In this document: in pieces, positions 11,002 through 21,300 of the stretch
Position numbering within the stretch: position 1 is the first letter of the stretch
How the letters are laid out: each line of letters opens with the position of its first letter
Assembly (NCBI GenBank): GCA_946894095.1
Contig: OX335659.1
Location: forward strand, 2,549,501-2,613,500
Direction of reading: 5' to 3'
DNA length: 64,000 nucleotides
Source: Incurvaria masculella
Lineage: Eukaryota; Arthropoda; Insecta; Lepidoptera; Incurvariidae
Notes under the pieces: model-generated
What the model was told of the DNA's origin: nothing
What the model saw: only the letters and a program-made list of their open reading frames with translations
Databases searched by the model: none
Position numbers and translations under genes: made by a program

Positions 11002-11333
11002 GTCCCAGCTGTCACCTAAATTGACGTTTACGGCAAACCGATCGACTGGCGTTTCCAAATGTACGGAGGAATTGAAGGGCGTTAAGCGAACTAACATTTG
11101 CGAGTCTGAGTTTGATTTGACAGCTTGCTCAACGTTGCCGTAAATACGTCGACGTTGCCGTTAACGCCGACTCCGCGTTTTCATACAAATCGGAAGTTCG
11201 AGGTTGACTTTGACAGCTTGAAGATAAATCACAGGATATCTAGTAAAAAATTGTATGGAGTTTGATGTTTTTACGGAAACCGCCAGTCGATCGGTTTGCC
11301 GTAAACGCCATTTTATGCGATAGCTGGGACTAC
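11002..11333. repeat. MITE-A copy 3
   Basis: A full-length copy without insertions. Ends are GTCCCAGCTGTCACC on the left and TAGCTGGGAC on the right, and both arms contain CGGCAAACCGATCGACTGGC in opposite orientation. ORFs of 82-105 aa crossing its left edge are chance products of GC-rich DNA. Confidence 0.75.
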
Positions 11334-12570
11334 TATTCCGGGAGGTCACGACATTTTTGGTCACGATAAGGTAAATGACTGAATCTGGGTTCACATCTTA
11401 GAGACCAACTCTCTGATGCTCAATATGTCGGTCTGCATGTGCCAAGTGGTTGCGTTATCTAGATTGGCTATATAAAATAGATGTTGGTATGTACCTGCTG
11501 ATGAATATACTGATTGTCTAGAAATGTTGATACCTATTAATTATACAACAATAACCAGTCGGTTTTTTAATTACAAGCTTAAATATACTTAAAATCATAT
11601 CTGTAACCTAAATCGCCTATAACTACGAAATGCAACCAAATATTTGTAAAGTTTTGGTATTGATAAGCAAGTATGTACTAGTACTTTCATGCTTGGTTAT
11701 TTGCAGCCATTTACTTTATCATAAATATTTTTTGTCACCATAACTACTTTTTCAGGCGCCTTATCTACGTAATGCAACCACTTGGCGCAGGCAGACTGAC
11801 ACATTTAGCTTCCGAGATGCGGTCTTTATCCTGTGAACCCAGTTTCAGCCATTTACATTATCGTTACCATTTTTGTCGCGACCCCCTAGTCTATACGGGC
11901 TCTGCACGCGCGATTCTAGCTACGAGCGCGCGAGCCGCGTGCGGCGCGCCAGCGAATCTGTCCGGGTGCGGCGCAGCCAATTTTTGACATGCAATGGCGG
12001 TAGGCTGGTAGAAAATGACTTTCGGCACTAAGCTTTACCTTTTGTACATTTTTATCGTGCAATAAATGTCATAATAATAATTATTATTATTATTCACAGT
12101 ATATATATTTATTAACAATTTTCTATTTTTAAAATATTATTATTATAATAGCCCAAACCACCTCATTCGCGAGGGAATTAAGAGCCATGCCAGGAGCTTT
12201 CCTCTCCCTGCCAATTCTTATGGGCCATTCATATTCATCATATTTTATTCGCGTTGTTGTCGAGTTCCACATTCGCCTCGGCTTTCGTTGTTTTAGTGCG
12301 TACAGGCGGGACGGGACAGGTAAACGCGATACGCAATTCGTTGGTTTCCACAACGCGTTATCCGTCATCGAATTACCGACTATGCCGACTAATCTCATTA
12401 CGCTTACGCAGTATACGCGGGTGGGAAGTGGGGGTCGCTAGGTCAAACAGTCGGGCCACACGCTTTATCGTATGTGACGTCTGTCCCGTAATTTAGGTGT
12501 TACGCTCGCAGTCTCTTGGTTCGATGAACGCAGGGTCGAACTCCAAGCTACAGCTAACTTTCTTGGAGCA
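11334..12570. other. No gene recognised; (ATT)n tract and GC-rich patch
   Basis: A GC-rich stretch with many CpG lies at about 11,890-11,985. An (AAT)n/(ATT)n microsatellite is at about 12,069-12,096. No coding or RNA signal was found. Confidence 0.5.
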
Positions 12571-12770
12571 CATGTAAAACTGTAGGTCCCTTTCCCTATT
12601 AACTAGGTTCAGTTGGGCCTTAGGTTAAGTTAAGGTAGGCTTAAGCATGCACGGGTTGGTACCATCGCATTGTATTAAAAGATGGTCGCAGCGGCAACGA
12701 AACATTGTCCGTGTTTTCACCCAGTTCAATGTTGCCGTGCTCATAAAGGAGAAGGCCCTGGCATGGCACC
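12571..12770 (+). repeat. SINE body fragment
   Basis: Shared SINE body from AAAACTGTAGGTCCC through TTGGTACCATCGCATTG to CTGGCATGGCACCT. The Pol III head and the 3' tail are missing. Confidence 0.65.
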
Positions 12771-12917
12771 TGAAATGACAGATCAGATTTACAGAGTAGA
12801 AGTAAGTACAATATTCGCGCCCAAGCGCCTAGAAGCACGTACATTTCTCCATTATTTTGTAGTCTCAAAGACATACACAATTTGAGTTTTGCGACTTCGA
12901 ACTCATCCTTTTTTAAG

Positions 12918-13218
12918 GGGGCTCCGCATCCAAAAGGGCGAAAACGGAACCTAATTACTAAGCATTCGCTGTCCATCCGTTTGTCCGTCCGTCCGTCCGA
13001 CGGTAATAACTGAATAACTGAATTAAACACATAAATAAATCGTAATATGCAGGCAGCTGAAACTTTCACAGAGTGTATATTTATTTTGCCGCTATAACAA
13101 CCAATGGGTAAAATAAAAAAATTAAAAAAATGAAAAGAATGCTGATTTTTTTGTGTTCAATCTTGTACGATGGTACGGAACCCTTCGCGTACGAATCCGA
13201 CTCGCATTTGGCCGTTTT
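12918..13218 (+). repeat. MINE-type repeat
   Basis: All blocks of the family are present, with a short (GTCC)n near 12,983-13,000 and the terminal TACGGAACCCTTCG. The 142-aa minus-strand ORF at 12,641-13,069 crosses the edge of this repeat and the SINE fragment and is not a gene. Confidence 0.7.
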
Positions 13219-13247
13219 TTGTGTATATTAATTCAGCAGAACGCTTT

Positions 13248-13788
13248 TAAGGTGGCCCTTCCCGGCGGGACTAACTCATTAGCGGACACGGTACAAAACC
13301 GTGATATTGCGCTCTGGGACATTTTCTGTTTCAAAGAAAAAGACAGGATCCATGATGAGTAGGATGCAACATGTCCACAAAGCACACAATGCGCATAGTG
13401 TCTGATTTGGTAAGATTTTTATTACAAAACGACTTACTTATAGCTAAAAGTAAATCACGACCGCTGTAGACAAAAATCTAACAAAAACCAAATTGATTAT
13501 AAATCTTCATGAACAAGCTAGGTCTGATCACTAATCTTTTTAATATGTTTTTTTTATTTTATCGTTGAGTAATCCACCTCCAAAGTTATTGTATAAATCG
13601 CGCGAAAAAATCTAACTTTTGGACCTTATAACTTAGAAACCAAACACAATTTTACCATGCCAACGGTCATCAGACATCTAGCTCGTTCAAATAGAGCTAT
13701 TTTGAGAAAAATGTTCGATCTCCGACAATAAATATGGGCATGATCTTCTTTCCACGTTTGTGTGGGGAGTTAGGCGGGAAGGCCCACC
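13248..13788 (-). repeat. MITE-D copy 2, inverted
   Basis: The reverse complement of MITE-D, starting at TTAA (13,248-13,251). Its far end, AAGGCCCACC, stops at 13,788 without the adjoining TTAA. Nineteen bases further on, another copy begins in the opposite orientation, so the two are head to head. Confidence 0.75.
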
Positions 13789-13806
13789 GATACGCACTGT
13801 TTCAAA

Positions 13807-14356
13807 TTAAGGTGGGCCATCCCGCTCAACTCCCCATACAAACGGGGAAAGAAGATCACGCCTATATTTCTTGTCAGAGATCCCAATATATGCTCAAAAT
13901 AGCTTTATTTAATCAAACTAGATGTCTGATGACCGTTGGCATTGTACAATTGTGTTTGGTTTCTAAGTTATAAGATGCGAAAGTTTTAATTTATCGCGCG
14001 TTTTATACTATAACTTTGGAGGTGGATTACGCAATGATAAAGTAAGAACATCTAAAAAAAATTAGTCATCAGACATAGCTTATTTAATCAAGATTTATAA
14101 TCTATTTGGTTTTTGTTAGATTTTTGACTACAGCGGTCGTGGTTTACTTTTAGCTATAAGTCGTTTTGTAATTAAAATTTTCGTAAATCTTACCAAATCA
14201 TAAACTATGCACATTGTCTTTTTTGTGGACATGTTGCATCTTCCTCATCACGGAGCCAGTCTTTTTCTTTGAAACAGAGAAGGTCCCAGAGCGCAACAGC
14301 ACGGTTTTGTACCGTGCCCGCGAATGAGTTAGTGCCGCCGGGAAGGGCCACCTTAA
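13807..14356 (+). repeat. MITE-D copy 3, complete, TTAA at both ends
   Basis: TTAA at 13,807-13,810 and 14,353-14,356 encloses a 542-bp element with short inverted termini (GGTGGGCC on the left, GGGCCACC on the right). Bases 14,357-14,673 hold a unique spacer that includes the old repeat shared with 3760-3840. Confidence 0.8.
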
Positions 14357-14673
14357 CGAGAACGCCTAAATCCACGTGAAAGCTCCACAAAAGGCGGCGA
14401 CGTAAACGATGTCGTCTCATGAACCATTTCATGAAGACAGATTATGCAAAATGGCTTCAAGTGAGGGTGCGAAAATCTCCGAGGCGGTAATAAAAATGAA
14501 AATTTGCATAGGGCGATCGATGTTATCCGGATTGCGTTTACTGGCTCACATATCGACGCGCCGTGACGGAAATTCTTTTAAGGCTGCCGTGAAGTCACAG
14601 GAGATCCAAGATTTGCAAATTTTAAGATCTCTTTGTCCATTGGCCAAGGCGCAATTTTGCACGGCGACTGCCC

Positions 14674-15223
14674 TTAAGGTGGCCCATCCCGCTCATCTCC
14701 CCATACAAAAGGGGAAAGAAGATCACGCCCATATTTCTTGTCAGAGATCCAAAATTTTGCTCAAAATAGCTCTATTTGATCGAACTAGATGTCTGATGAC
14801 CATTGGCATTGTTTGATTGTGTTTGGTTTCTAAGTTATAAGGTCCGAAAGTTCGAATTTTTCGCGCGTTTTATACAATAACTTTGGAGCTTGATTACGCA
14901 ATGATAAAGTAAGAACATCTTAAAAAGATTAGTTATCAGACATAGCTAATTTAATCAAGATTTATAATCTATTTGGTTTTTGTTAGATATTTGACTACAG
15001 CGGTCGTGGTTTACTTTTAGCTATAAGTCGTTTTGAAATTAAAATTTTCGTAAATCTTACCAAATCATACGCTATGCACATTGTCTTTTTTGTGGACATG
15101 TTGCATTTTCCTCATCACGGAGCCTGTATTATTCTTTGAAACAGGGAAGGTCCCAGAGCGCAACAGCACGGTTTTGTACCGTGCCCGCAAATGAGTTAGG
15201 CCCGCCGGGTTGGGCCACCTTAA
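14674..15223 (+). repeat. MITE-D copy 4, complete, TTAA at both ends
   Basis: TTAA at 14,674-14,677 and 15,220-15,223, with termini GGTGGCCCATCCCG and CGGGTTGGGCCACC. It has the same length as copy 3. Bases 15,224-15,775 contain no recognised gene, only a weak inverted pair (CACCAAGTAC with GCACTTGGTG) suggesting another degraded MITE. Confidence 0.8.
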
Positions 15224-15775
15224 GCTAGTGAAATCGTTTTCCAGGCCCTGCCTAACGTATCCTTACCCTTAAAAGTTGACAGATTTGAATGAAAAATTAA
15301 ATATCTGTAAATATCTGTAACTTTTTTACCAATGCTTTTGTAGCTAATATTTTTCAATATAAAAAGTCAAATAAAACAAATTAAAACACAAACGTATATT
15401 TTGACAATATATTCTAGAATCCAAAATTTCCAAAATCTACACCGTAGTACGGGGAATTCATAGGGTAACGACTCTTAGGGTCTCTTACACCAAGTACTGA
15501 TTAGTTTAATCCTCACATTAAAGGGCCTTTCTTACCATCTGGCAATCTATACCAAAACAAGATAATCTGCACTTTAGTAATAAAGGCCTTTTATGTATCA
15601 ATTTAAATAAATGAGCACTTGGTGAAAAAAAAATTAAAGTAATGAAAGCAATGAATTTGAAACTGGTTTAGGACTTGAAAAGTGAAGCTTACAGATAATC
15701 AAATTACATTTTTACACCAGAGTATACTTGTAATGCTTTAAATTATATTAATTTATATAATTGAATTAGTAACTT

Positions 15776-16044
15776 TATAAGTTGTAAGTAACTTAAACTG
15801 AGGGTTGCTGTTTCTATTGTTCTTTGTTCTTTGCCTTAAACTGTTCTGCCAAGGAATTGTTTGACAGTAGCATTTAGATCTAAGTATGTATTTCATAATT
15901 GTGGACGGAAAAATATGTTATGTAAACCCGTGAAGTTTCTTTGCGGGTTCTTCTTTACTGGGTTGATCGAATCCGCGGATCTTTGTGACGTAACTTGGTG
16001 TAGTTTGACTACCAAAAAGTTTAAATAAATGAAATGAAATGAAA
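15776..16044 (+). repeat. Repeat R copy 3
   Basis: Co-linear with the copy at 6204-6503, including CCGTGAAGTTTCTTTGCGGG and the (GAAAT)n tail. It is followed at 16,050-16,110 by a MITE-A terminal fragment, the same R-in-MITE-A neighbour relation as at 6.2 kb. Confidence 0.65.
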
Positions 16045-16342
16045 AATGAAACATTACACGTTTTTACGTAACTTCGAAGTTCCTTAAACGCCAATTTAAT
16101 TGACAAGTCGGACTAGAGGCTCTGGCTCTCATTGATTTCTCCTTGTCCAATCCGCAAGCAATTTCAAGTCGTCGATAAATAATCTTTGGAGCGCAGCGTG
16201 GGTTTTCTCGAATTTGCGAACGATTGTCAAAAGCGACAGCCGACTTCCGCGGTCTAAATTGATAGATGTGCTTTTCGGTCACTGAGTAAGGACTGGAAAG
16301 AGTTTAGCACGATTCCTTCAGTAATGTTCTTGGCGGCGGCGG

Positions 16343-16372
16343 CGAACTGACTCGTAATCACGAGTCAGTTCG
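16343..16372. repeat. Perfect 13-bp-stem hairpin
   Basis: CGAACTGACTCGT (16,343-16,355), loop AATC, ACGAGTCAGTTCG (16,360-16,372). The next 60 bp resemble 6537-6590, so the hairpin may mark the end of a repeat. No gene is attached. Confidence 0.6.
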
Positions 16373-16492
16373 TTTACTAATGCGAGACGCGTCATTTCGA
16401 ATGTTCGTTGCACTAAATTGCGTCTGTACCCGAAGTCCCAGTTGTCACCTAAATTGGCGTTACGGCAAACCGATCGACTGGCGTTTTCATAT

Positions 16493-17009
16493 TGTTACGA
16501 GCGCGCCCCGCTGCGAAGACATAGCGCTGATACACTACCAAAGTGCGCCAAATGGTTCCTTCGAATTTCAGTAGATGGCGCTACTTGTCTTATTGCATTG
16601 CGCAGGCTATCGCATCACTGTCGTCCCATATAAAGTGACGCCTCGTCCAGCTGACTTCAGAAACAAATCTCGGACATTCTAGTAATGTCTCGAGGGAGAT
16701 TGTTCTCGACTGCTACCCTACATGGGCGCCTAGAAATCGGTGGAGTGTTCTGGAAAGAAGCTCCACCGATATAAAAGGCGCCCAAGGCGCTGAGGGCGGC
16801 AGTCTATTTTTGGAAGCGAAGTGAGCGACAACAAGCGATATAGAAGTGCAGTGAACTAGCTCTGATGAGTGATATAGTTTGTAAATTAGTGTTTGAATTA
16901 ACCTAGTGTGAAATTGTATTTGTGAGTTTGCTTGTGAATTATTTGAAATAAAGGAAGAGTGTTGAGTATTGGTGTTTTCTTATCTAATCTGCACCCTACC
17001 CGCGTAACA
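16493..17009 (+). repeat. 5' LTR
   Basis: 517 bp, TG...CA ends. It contains a TATAAAA box at 16,770-16,776, a plausible start site about 25-30 bp downstream, and an AATAAA signal at 16,947-16,952. Compared with the 3' LTR it lacks 15 bp near 16,865 in an AAGTGA-type short direct-repeat region, so slippage or a read/assembly difference could explain the gap. Confidence 0.93.
16724..16783 (+). promoter_or_regulatory. LTR core promoter inside a long inverted repeat
   Basis: Outer arms GGGCGCC (16,724-16,730) and GGCGCCC (16,777-16,783) enclose inner arms ATCGGTGGAG (16,736-16,745) and CTCCACCGAT (16,761-16,770). Both pairs are perfect. The TATA box overlaps the last base of the inner arm and fills the interval before the outer arm. 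The same structure is present in the 3' LTR with TATAAAA at 21,964-21,970. Confidence 0.7.
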
Positions 17010-17011
17010 AT

Positions 17012-17029
17012 TGGTGTCAGAAGCGGGGA
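17012..17029 (+). other. Primer-binding site
   Basis: TGGTGTCAGAAGCGGGG begins 2 bp after the LTR. TGG matches the CCA end of a tRNA. The rest resembles the tRNA-Leu-type site of other insect gypsy elements; that identity is recalled from memory and not checked against this genome's tRNAs. Confidence 0.75.
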
Positions 17030-17035
17030 TTAGAG

Positions 17036-18370
17036 ATGCCGATTACACCGAGAGAAGACCAGGAAGGCGTGAGGACCAGGAGCCAGACGGCAGCCGACAC
17101 AACACCGGCCGAGGATGCAGCAGCCTCAGGAACTCAAGAATTCGAGAGCCATCAATTAATGACGCAAACTCCTGCCTTGGACTTGAACGCATTGATGACC
17201 TTCATGCAAGAACAGGCCCGCCGTCAAGAGGAGCAGATGCAAGAACAGGCCCGCCGTCAAGAAGAACAGGCCCGCCGTCAAGAGGAGCAGATGCATGAAC
17301 AGGCCCGCCGTCAAGAGGAGCAGATGCAAGAACAGGCCCGCCGTCAAGAAGAGCAGTTGCAAGAACAGGCCCGCCGTCAGGAAGAACAGGCCCGCCGTCA
17401 AGAAGAGCAGTTGCAAGAACAGGCCCGCCGTCAGGAAGAACAGGCCCGCCGTCAAGAGGAACAGGCGCAGGAACATGCTCGCCGTCAGGAGGAGCAGCAG
17501 CAAGAACTGATGTGGGCCGTTAGGGAATCCAATGCCAAAATAAAGGAGAAGCTTGATGAGGTCAACTCTAAGATCGAAGAGCAAGACCAAACTCTCGGGC
17601 GCCATGAAGAGCGACTGAACGGGCTTGAGTCAAAGATATCCGAAGAAATGGAGAAAATCAAGACCTGTGGAGTAACTGTATCTTCATCTGCAACAGCAGG
17701 AGCAAGATTTAAGGTTCCTTCTTTCGATGGTTTGACATCCTGGGCCGCTTACAAACTTCAGTTTGAATCAGTGGTTATTGCAAATGGATGGAATGAGAAC
17801 CAAGCACGAACTGCTTTGACCTTAGGACTTCGGGACAAGGCACTCCATGTTCTCGAGGCTTTAGGTCCCCAAATCACCTATGACGGACTTTTAGAAGCAC
17901 TGGAGTCAAGGTTTGGCGACAAGCATTTGGAACACGTCTACCGAGCTCAACTTCGTGATCGAGTACAACGAGCAAGTGAAGGACTTCAACAGTGGGCACT
18001 GGAAATCGAAAAACTTGTCCGAAAGGCCCATCAATCATCATCGAATTCTTCGTTGGAAGATTACTTGGTGCAGGCTTTCGTGGATGGCATCAGGGACATC
18101 GAAGTACGAGCTGCTGTACGATTAAGTCACCACGCAACGTTGAAGGACGCTCTTGCCCACGCGTTGGAGGTCGAAGCGGTTCGATCAGATCCCCGAGCGC
18201 ATCGAATAAGAGAAGTGGTGACGTCGGAAACCAGATCACCTGCAAGACGTAAATTTACTCCCCGGTGCTACAAGTGCAATGAACTGGGGCACCTTCAAAC
18301 CAACTGCCCCAAAAACCAAACCGAAAGGCCTGATGCTGCAAATGAAGATGCACAGCAGGGAAACGAGTAA
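17036..18370 (+). CDS. gag: Retrotransposon Gag (capsid-nucleocapsid polyprotein)
   Basis: A 444-residue structural protein that would assemble the particle and package element RNA in the cytoplasm. The start ATG is 27 bp past the LTR and close to the primer-binding site. Residues about 58-160 are a long Glu/Gln/Arg-rich coiled coil built from the repeating word EQARRQEEQ with periods of 11 and 7 residues. About 220-390 is a retrotransposon gag-like helical domain with an SWAAYKLQFE motif. Residues 411-424 form a CX2CX4HX4C zinc knuckle for nucleic-acid binding. The stop TAA (18,368-18,370) overlaps the pol frame. The frame is intact, with no stop or frameshift. The minus-strand 149-aa ORF opposite the repeats is a shadow. 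Confidence 0.93.
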   Translation: MPITPREDQEGVRTRSQTAADTTPAEDAAASGTQEFESHQLMTQTPALDLNALMTFMQEQARRQEEQMQEQARRQEEQARRQEEQMHEQARRQEEQMQEQARRQEEQLQEQARRQEEQARRQEEQLQEQARRQEEQARRQEEQAQEHARRQEEQQQELMWAVRESNAKIKEKLDEVNSKIEEQDQTLGRHEERLNGLESKISEEMEKIKTCGVTVSSSATAGARFKVPSFDGLTSWAAYKLQFESVVIANGWNENQARTALTLGLRDKALHVLEALGPQITYDGLLEALESRFGDKHLEHVYRAQLRDRVQRASEGLQQWALEIEKLVRKAHQSSSNSSLEDYLVQAFVDGIRDIEVRAAVRLSHHATLKDALAHALEVEAVRSDPRAHRIREVVTSETRSPARRKFTPRCYKCNELGHLQTNCPKNQTERPDAANEDAQQGNE

Positions 18371-21300
18371 AGGCCAGAACCGGGGGGCGGGTGCTGGCTG
18401 GTAGAATAGAAGCCCCGAAAGTCACAATTTCGCAGGCATGTACTGGAAACAGCCTGCTCGTTGAAGGGCAAGTGAACGGGATACAATGCAACTTGACCTT
18501 GGATACCGGAGCATCCCGTACAATCGTTAAGTCAAAAACCTTCGGCCGCGTAATATGGAATCGTCGCCAGTATTTCAATGGTTGCAGGCTTCAGACAGCT
18601 TCCGGCCAGCACATACCCGTTTATGGAGAGATAGAAGTAACAATTAAAATTGGATGTAAGACTTATCGTCATACCGCCGTTTTAGCAGATATAATCGATG
18701 ATTGCATTCTAGGTTTAGACTTTATGAGAACTAACAACTGTAAAGTAGATGTGGCAAATGGCGTGCTCATATGTGGCAAAGAAGAAGTTTCCTGGCTACG
18801 CAAATGTGATGAAATTTCCTCAGATAAATTGGACACAGGGAGATCTAAAGTGTCCACTCTTTTGGAAGAAAGCAGACGGGACCTGACTGTTGATGATTTC
18901 AAGAAAGCAACAAATCTACTTATGCGATATTCAGACATCTTCTCTTCGCACGACGGAGACATTGGGAGAACAAGCATGGTTAAGCACCGCATCGACACAG
19001 GAGATGCTCTTCCAATACGTCAGAGGCCACGCCGCGTTCCCGTAGCTAAAGAAGAAGAAGTTCAGAGAATGATAGCGGACATGCAGAAAAATAATGTTAT
19101 AGAGACTTCATCAAGTCCATGGTGTTCACCCGTAGTTCTGGTAAAGAAGAAAGATGGCAGCAACAGATTTTGTTTGGACTATCGACGTTTAAATGATGTA
19201 ACGAAAAAGGACAGCTATCCAATTCCTAGAATTGATGACACGCTGGATACATTGAGTGGCATGAAGTGGTTCACAACCCTGGACCTGAAGAGCGGCTACT
19301 GGCAGGTGGAAATCGACAACAAAGACAAAGAGAAGACAGCGTTTACGACAGGGCATGGGCTGTGGCAATTCAAAGTGATGCCGTTTGGACTTTGTAATGC
19401 TCCCGCAACCTTCGAGAGGCTTATGGAACGAGTACTTTTTGGGCTGATCGGGGAAGCTTGTCTGGTGTACTTGGACGATATAATCATATTAGGGCGGACA
19501 TTTGACGAGCACATCAAGAATTTGGAGAATGTTTTGAGCAAGATTCGCCAAGCTAACCTTAAACTAAGTGGCAAGAAGTGTTCTTTCTTCAAGCGTCAGG
19601 TTAGCTATTTGGGTCACGTTATCTCCGGAAATGGCATCCAAACTGACCCAAAGAAGATCGAAGCCGTACAGGAGTGGCCAATTCCAAAGGATAAGACTGA
19701 AGTTCGTGCCTTTTTAGGACTGTGCTCATATTACCGCCGTTTTGTCCGAAACTTCTCCGAGATTGCTAAGCCTCTGCATCGACTTACAGAAGATAAGCGT
19801 CAATTCAATTGGGACGAGGACTGCGCAAATTCGTTTCAAGAACTTAAGCAACATCTCTGTAACACTCCAATCTTGGGCTACCCCGAAGCCGATAAAGAGT
19901 TCATAGTCGACACAGACGCAAGTAATACCGGAATCGGCGGTGTACTCTCACAACGTCATGGGGACAAGGAGATCGTTATTGGTTATTTCAGCAAATCCCT
20001 TTCAAAACCAGAACGGAACTATTGTGTGACAAGACGAGAGCTTCTAGCAGTAGTGAAGACTTTGCAGCATTTCAACAAGTATCTTCTCGGCCGAAGATTC
20101 CGCTTGAGGACTGACCACGCTGCTTTGAAATGGCTGCTTCAGTTTAAGAATCCAGAAGGGCAGGTTGCACGTTGGCTGGAACAGCTCCAAGAGTATCAGT
20201 TCGATACAGAGCATCGGAGTGGTAAAACCCATGGAAATGCTGACGCTTTGTCTCGTCGACCCTGCCTAGAAGAGTGTAACCACTGCATCAGGGAGGAGAT
20301 AAAGGAGACCGTTCATTTAAAGGCCATCCGAACGGATAACATCAGCGAAGAATGGAGCAATGAAAACATGAAGCTAGCCCAGGAGGGGGACGATGATCTG
20401 ATGCCCATTATTCACTGGAAGAGAGCAGGAGAGACAAAGCCAGAATGGAGAGATATTTCTGCAATGAGCACAGCGACTAAAAGTTACTGGGCGCAGTGGT
20501 CGAGCCTGGTACTTCATGACGGAATATTGTACAGAAAATGGGAAACACCTAACGGAAAGGATACTTCTCTGCAATTAGTCATCCCCAGATCTAAGATTAA
20601 AGAAGTTCTTCAATGCCTGCACAATGGAACTTCAGGTGGACATTTGGGAATAAAGAGAACTCTCCTGAAGATACGACAACGGTTCTACTGGATAAATTGT
20701 CGCGATGATGTAGAAGATTGGTGCCGTAAATGCACGATCTGTAGCGCTGTTAAAGGGCCTCATACACGGAGCAAGGGAACTTTAAAATTGTACAATGTTG
20801 GAGCTCCGTGGGAGAGAATTGCTCTTGATGTGGCTGGCCCTTTTCCTCCGACAAATGACGGCAACCGTTACTTTATGGTTGTAATTGATTATTTCACTAA
20901 GTGGCCTGAGGTATTTGCCATACCAAACCAAGAGGCGATCACGGTTGCACAGAAATTGGTCCACGAAGTTTTCTGTCGCTATGGAGTACCTCTCGAGATA
21001 CACACTGATCAAGGCAGAAACTTCGAATCCCGAGTGTTTCAGGAGACATGTCGAATAATGGGAATCCATAAGACCAGGACAACCCCATACCACCCACAGT
21101 CAGATGGCATGGTGGAACGATTTAATCAGACATTGGAAAGACACTTGGCCAAATTGGTAGAAGACCATCAAAAGGATTGGGACCAGTATATTCCGCTGTT
21201 TCTGCTGTCATACCGAACCGCTGTGCATGAAAGCGTAGATGAAACTCCAGCCTACATAAATTTTGGACACGAACTCAGACTACCAGCTGACCTTCTGACA

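Noticed and set aside
10728..11143. Overlapping ORFs of 82-105 aa on both strands
   Set aside because: They cross the edge of MITE-A copy 3 and a GC-rich run; no motif.
12641..13069. 142-aa minus-strand ORF
   Set aside because: It spans a SINE fragment and the start of a MINE-type repeat; similar frames appear by chance in other copies.
17156..17605. 149-aa Leu-rich minus-strand ORF
   Set aside because: It is the complement of the Gag coiled-coil repeats; its hydrophobic repetition mirrors the Glu/Gln codons.
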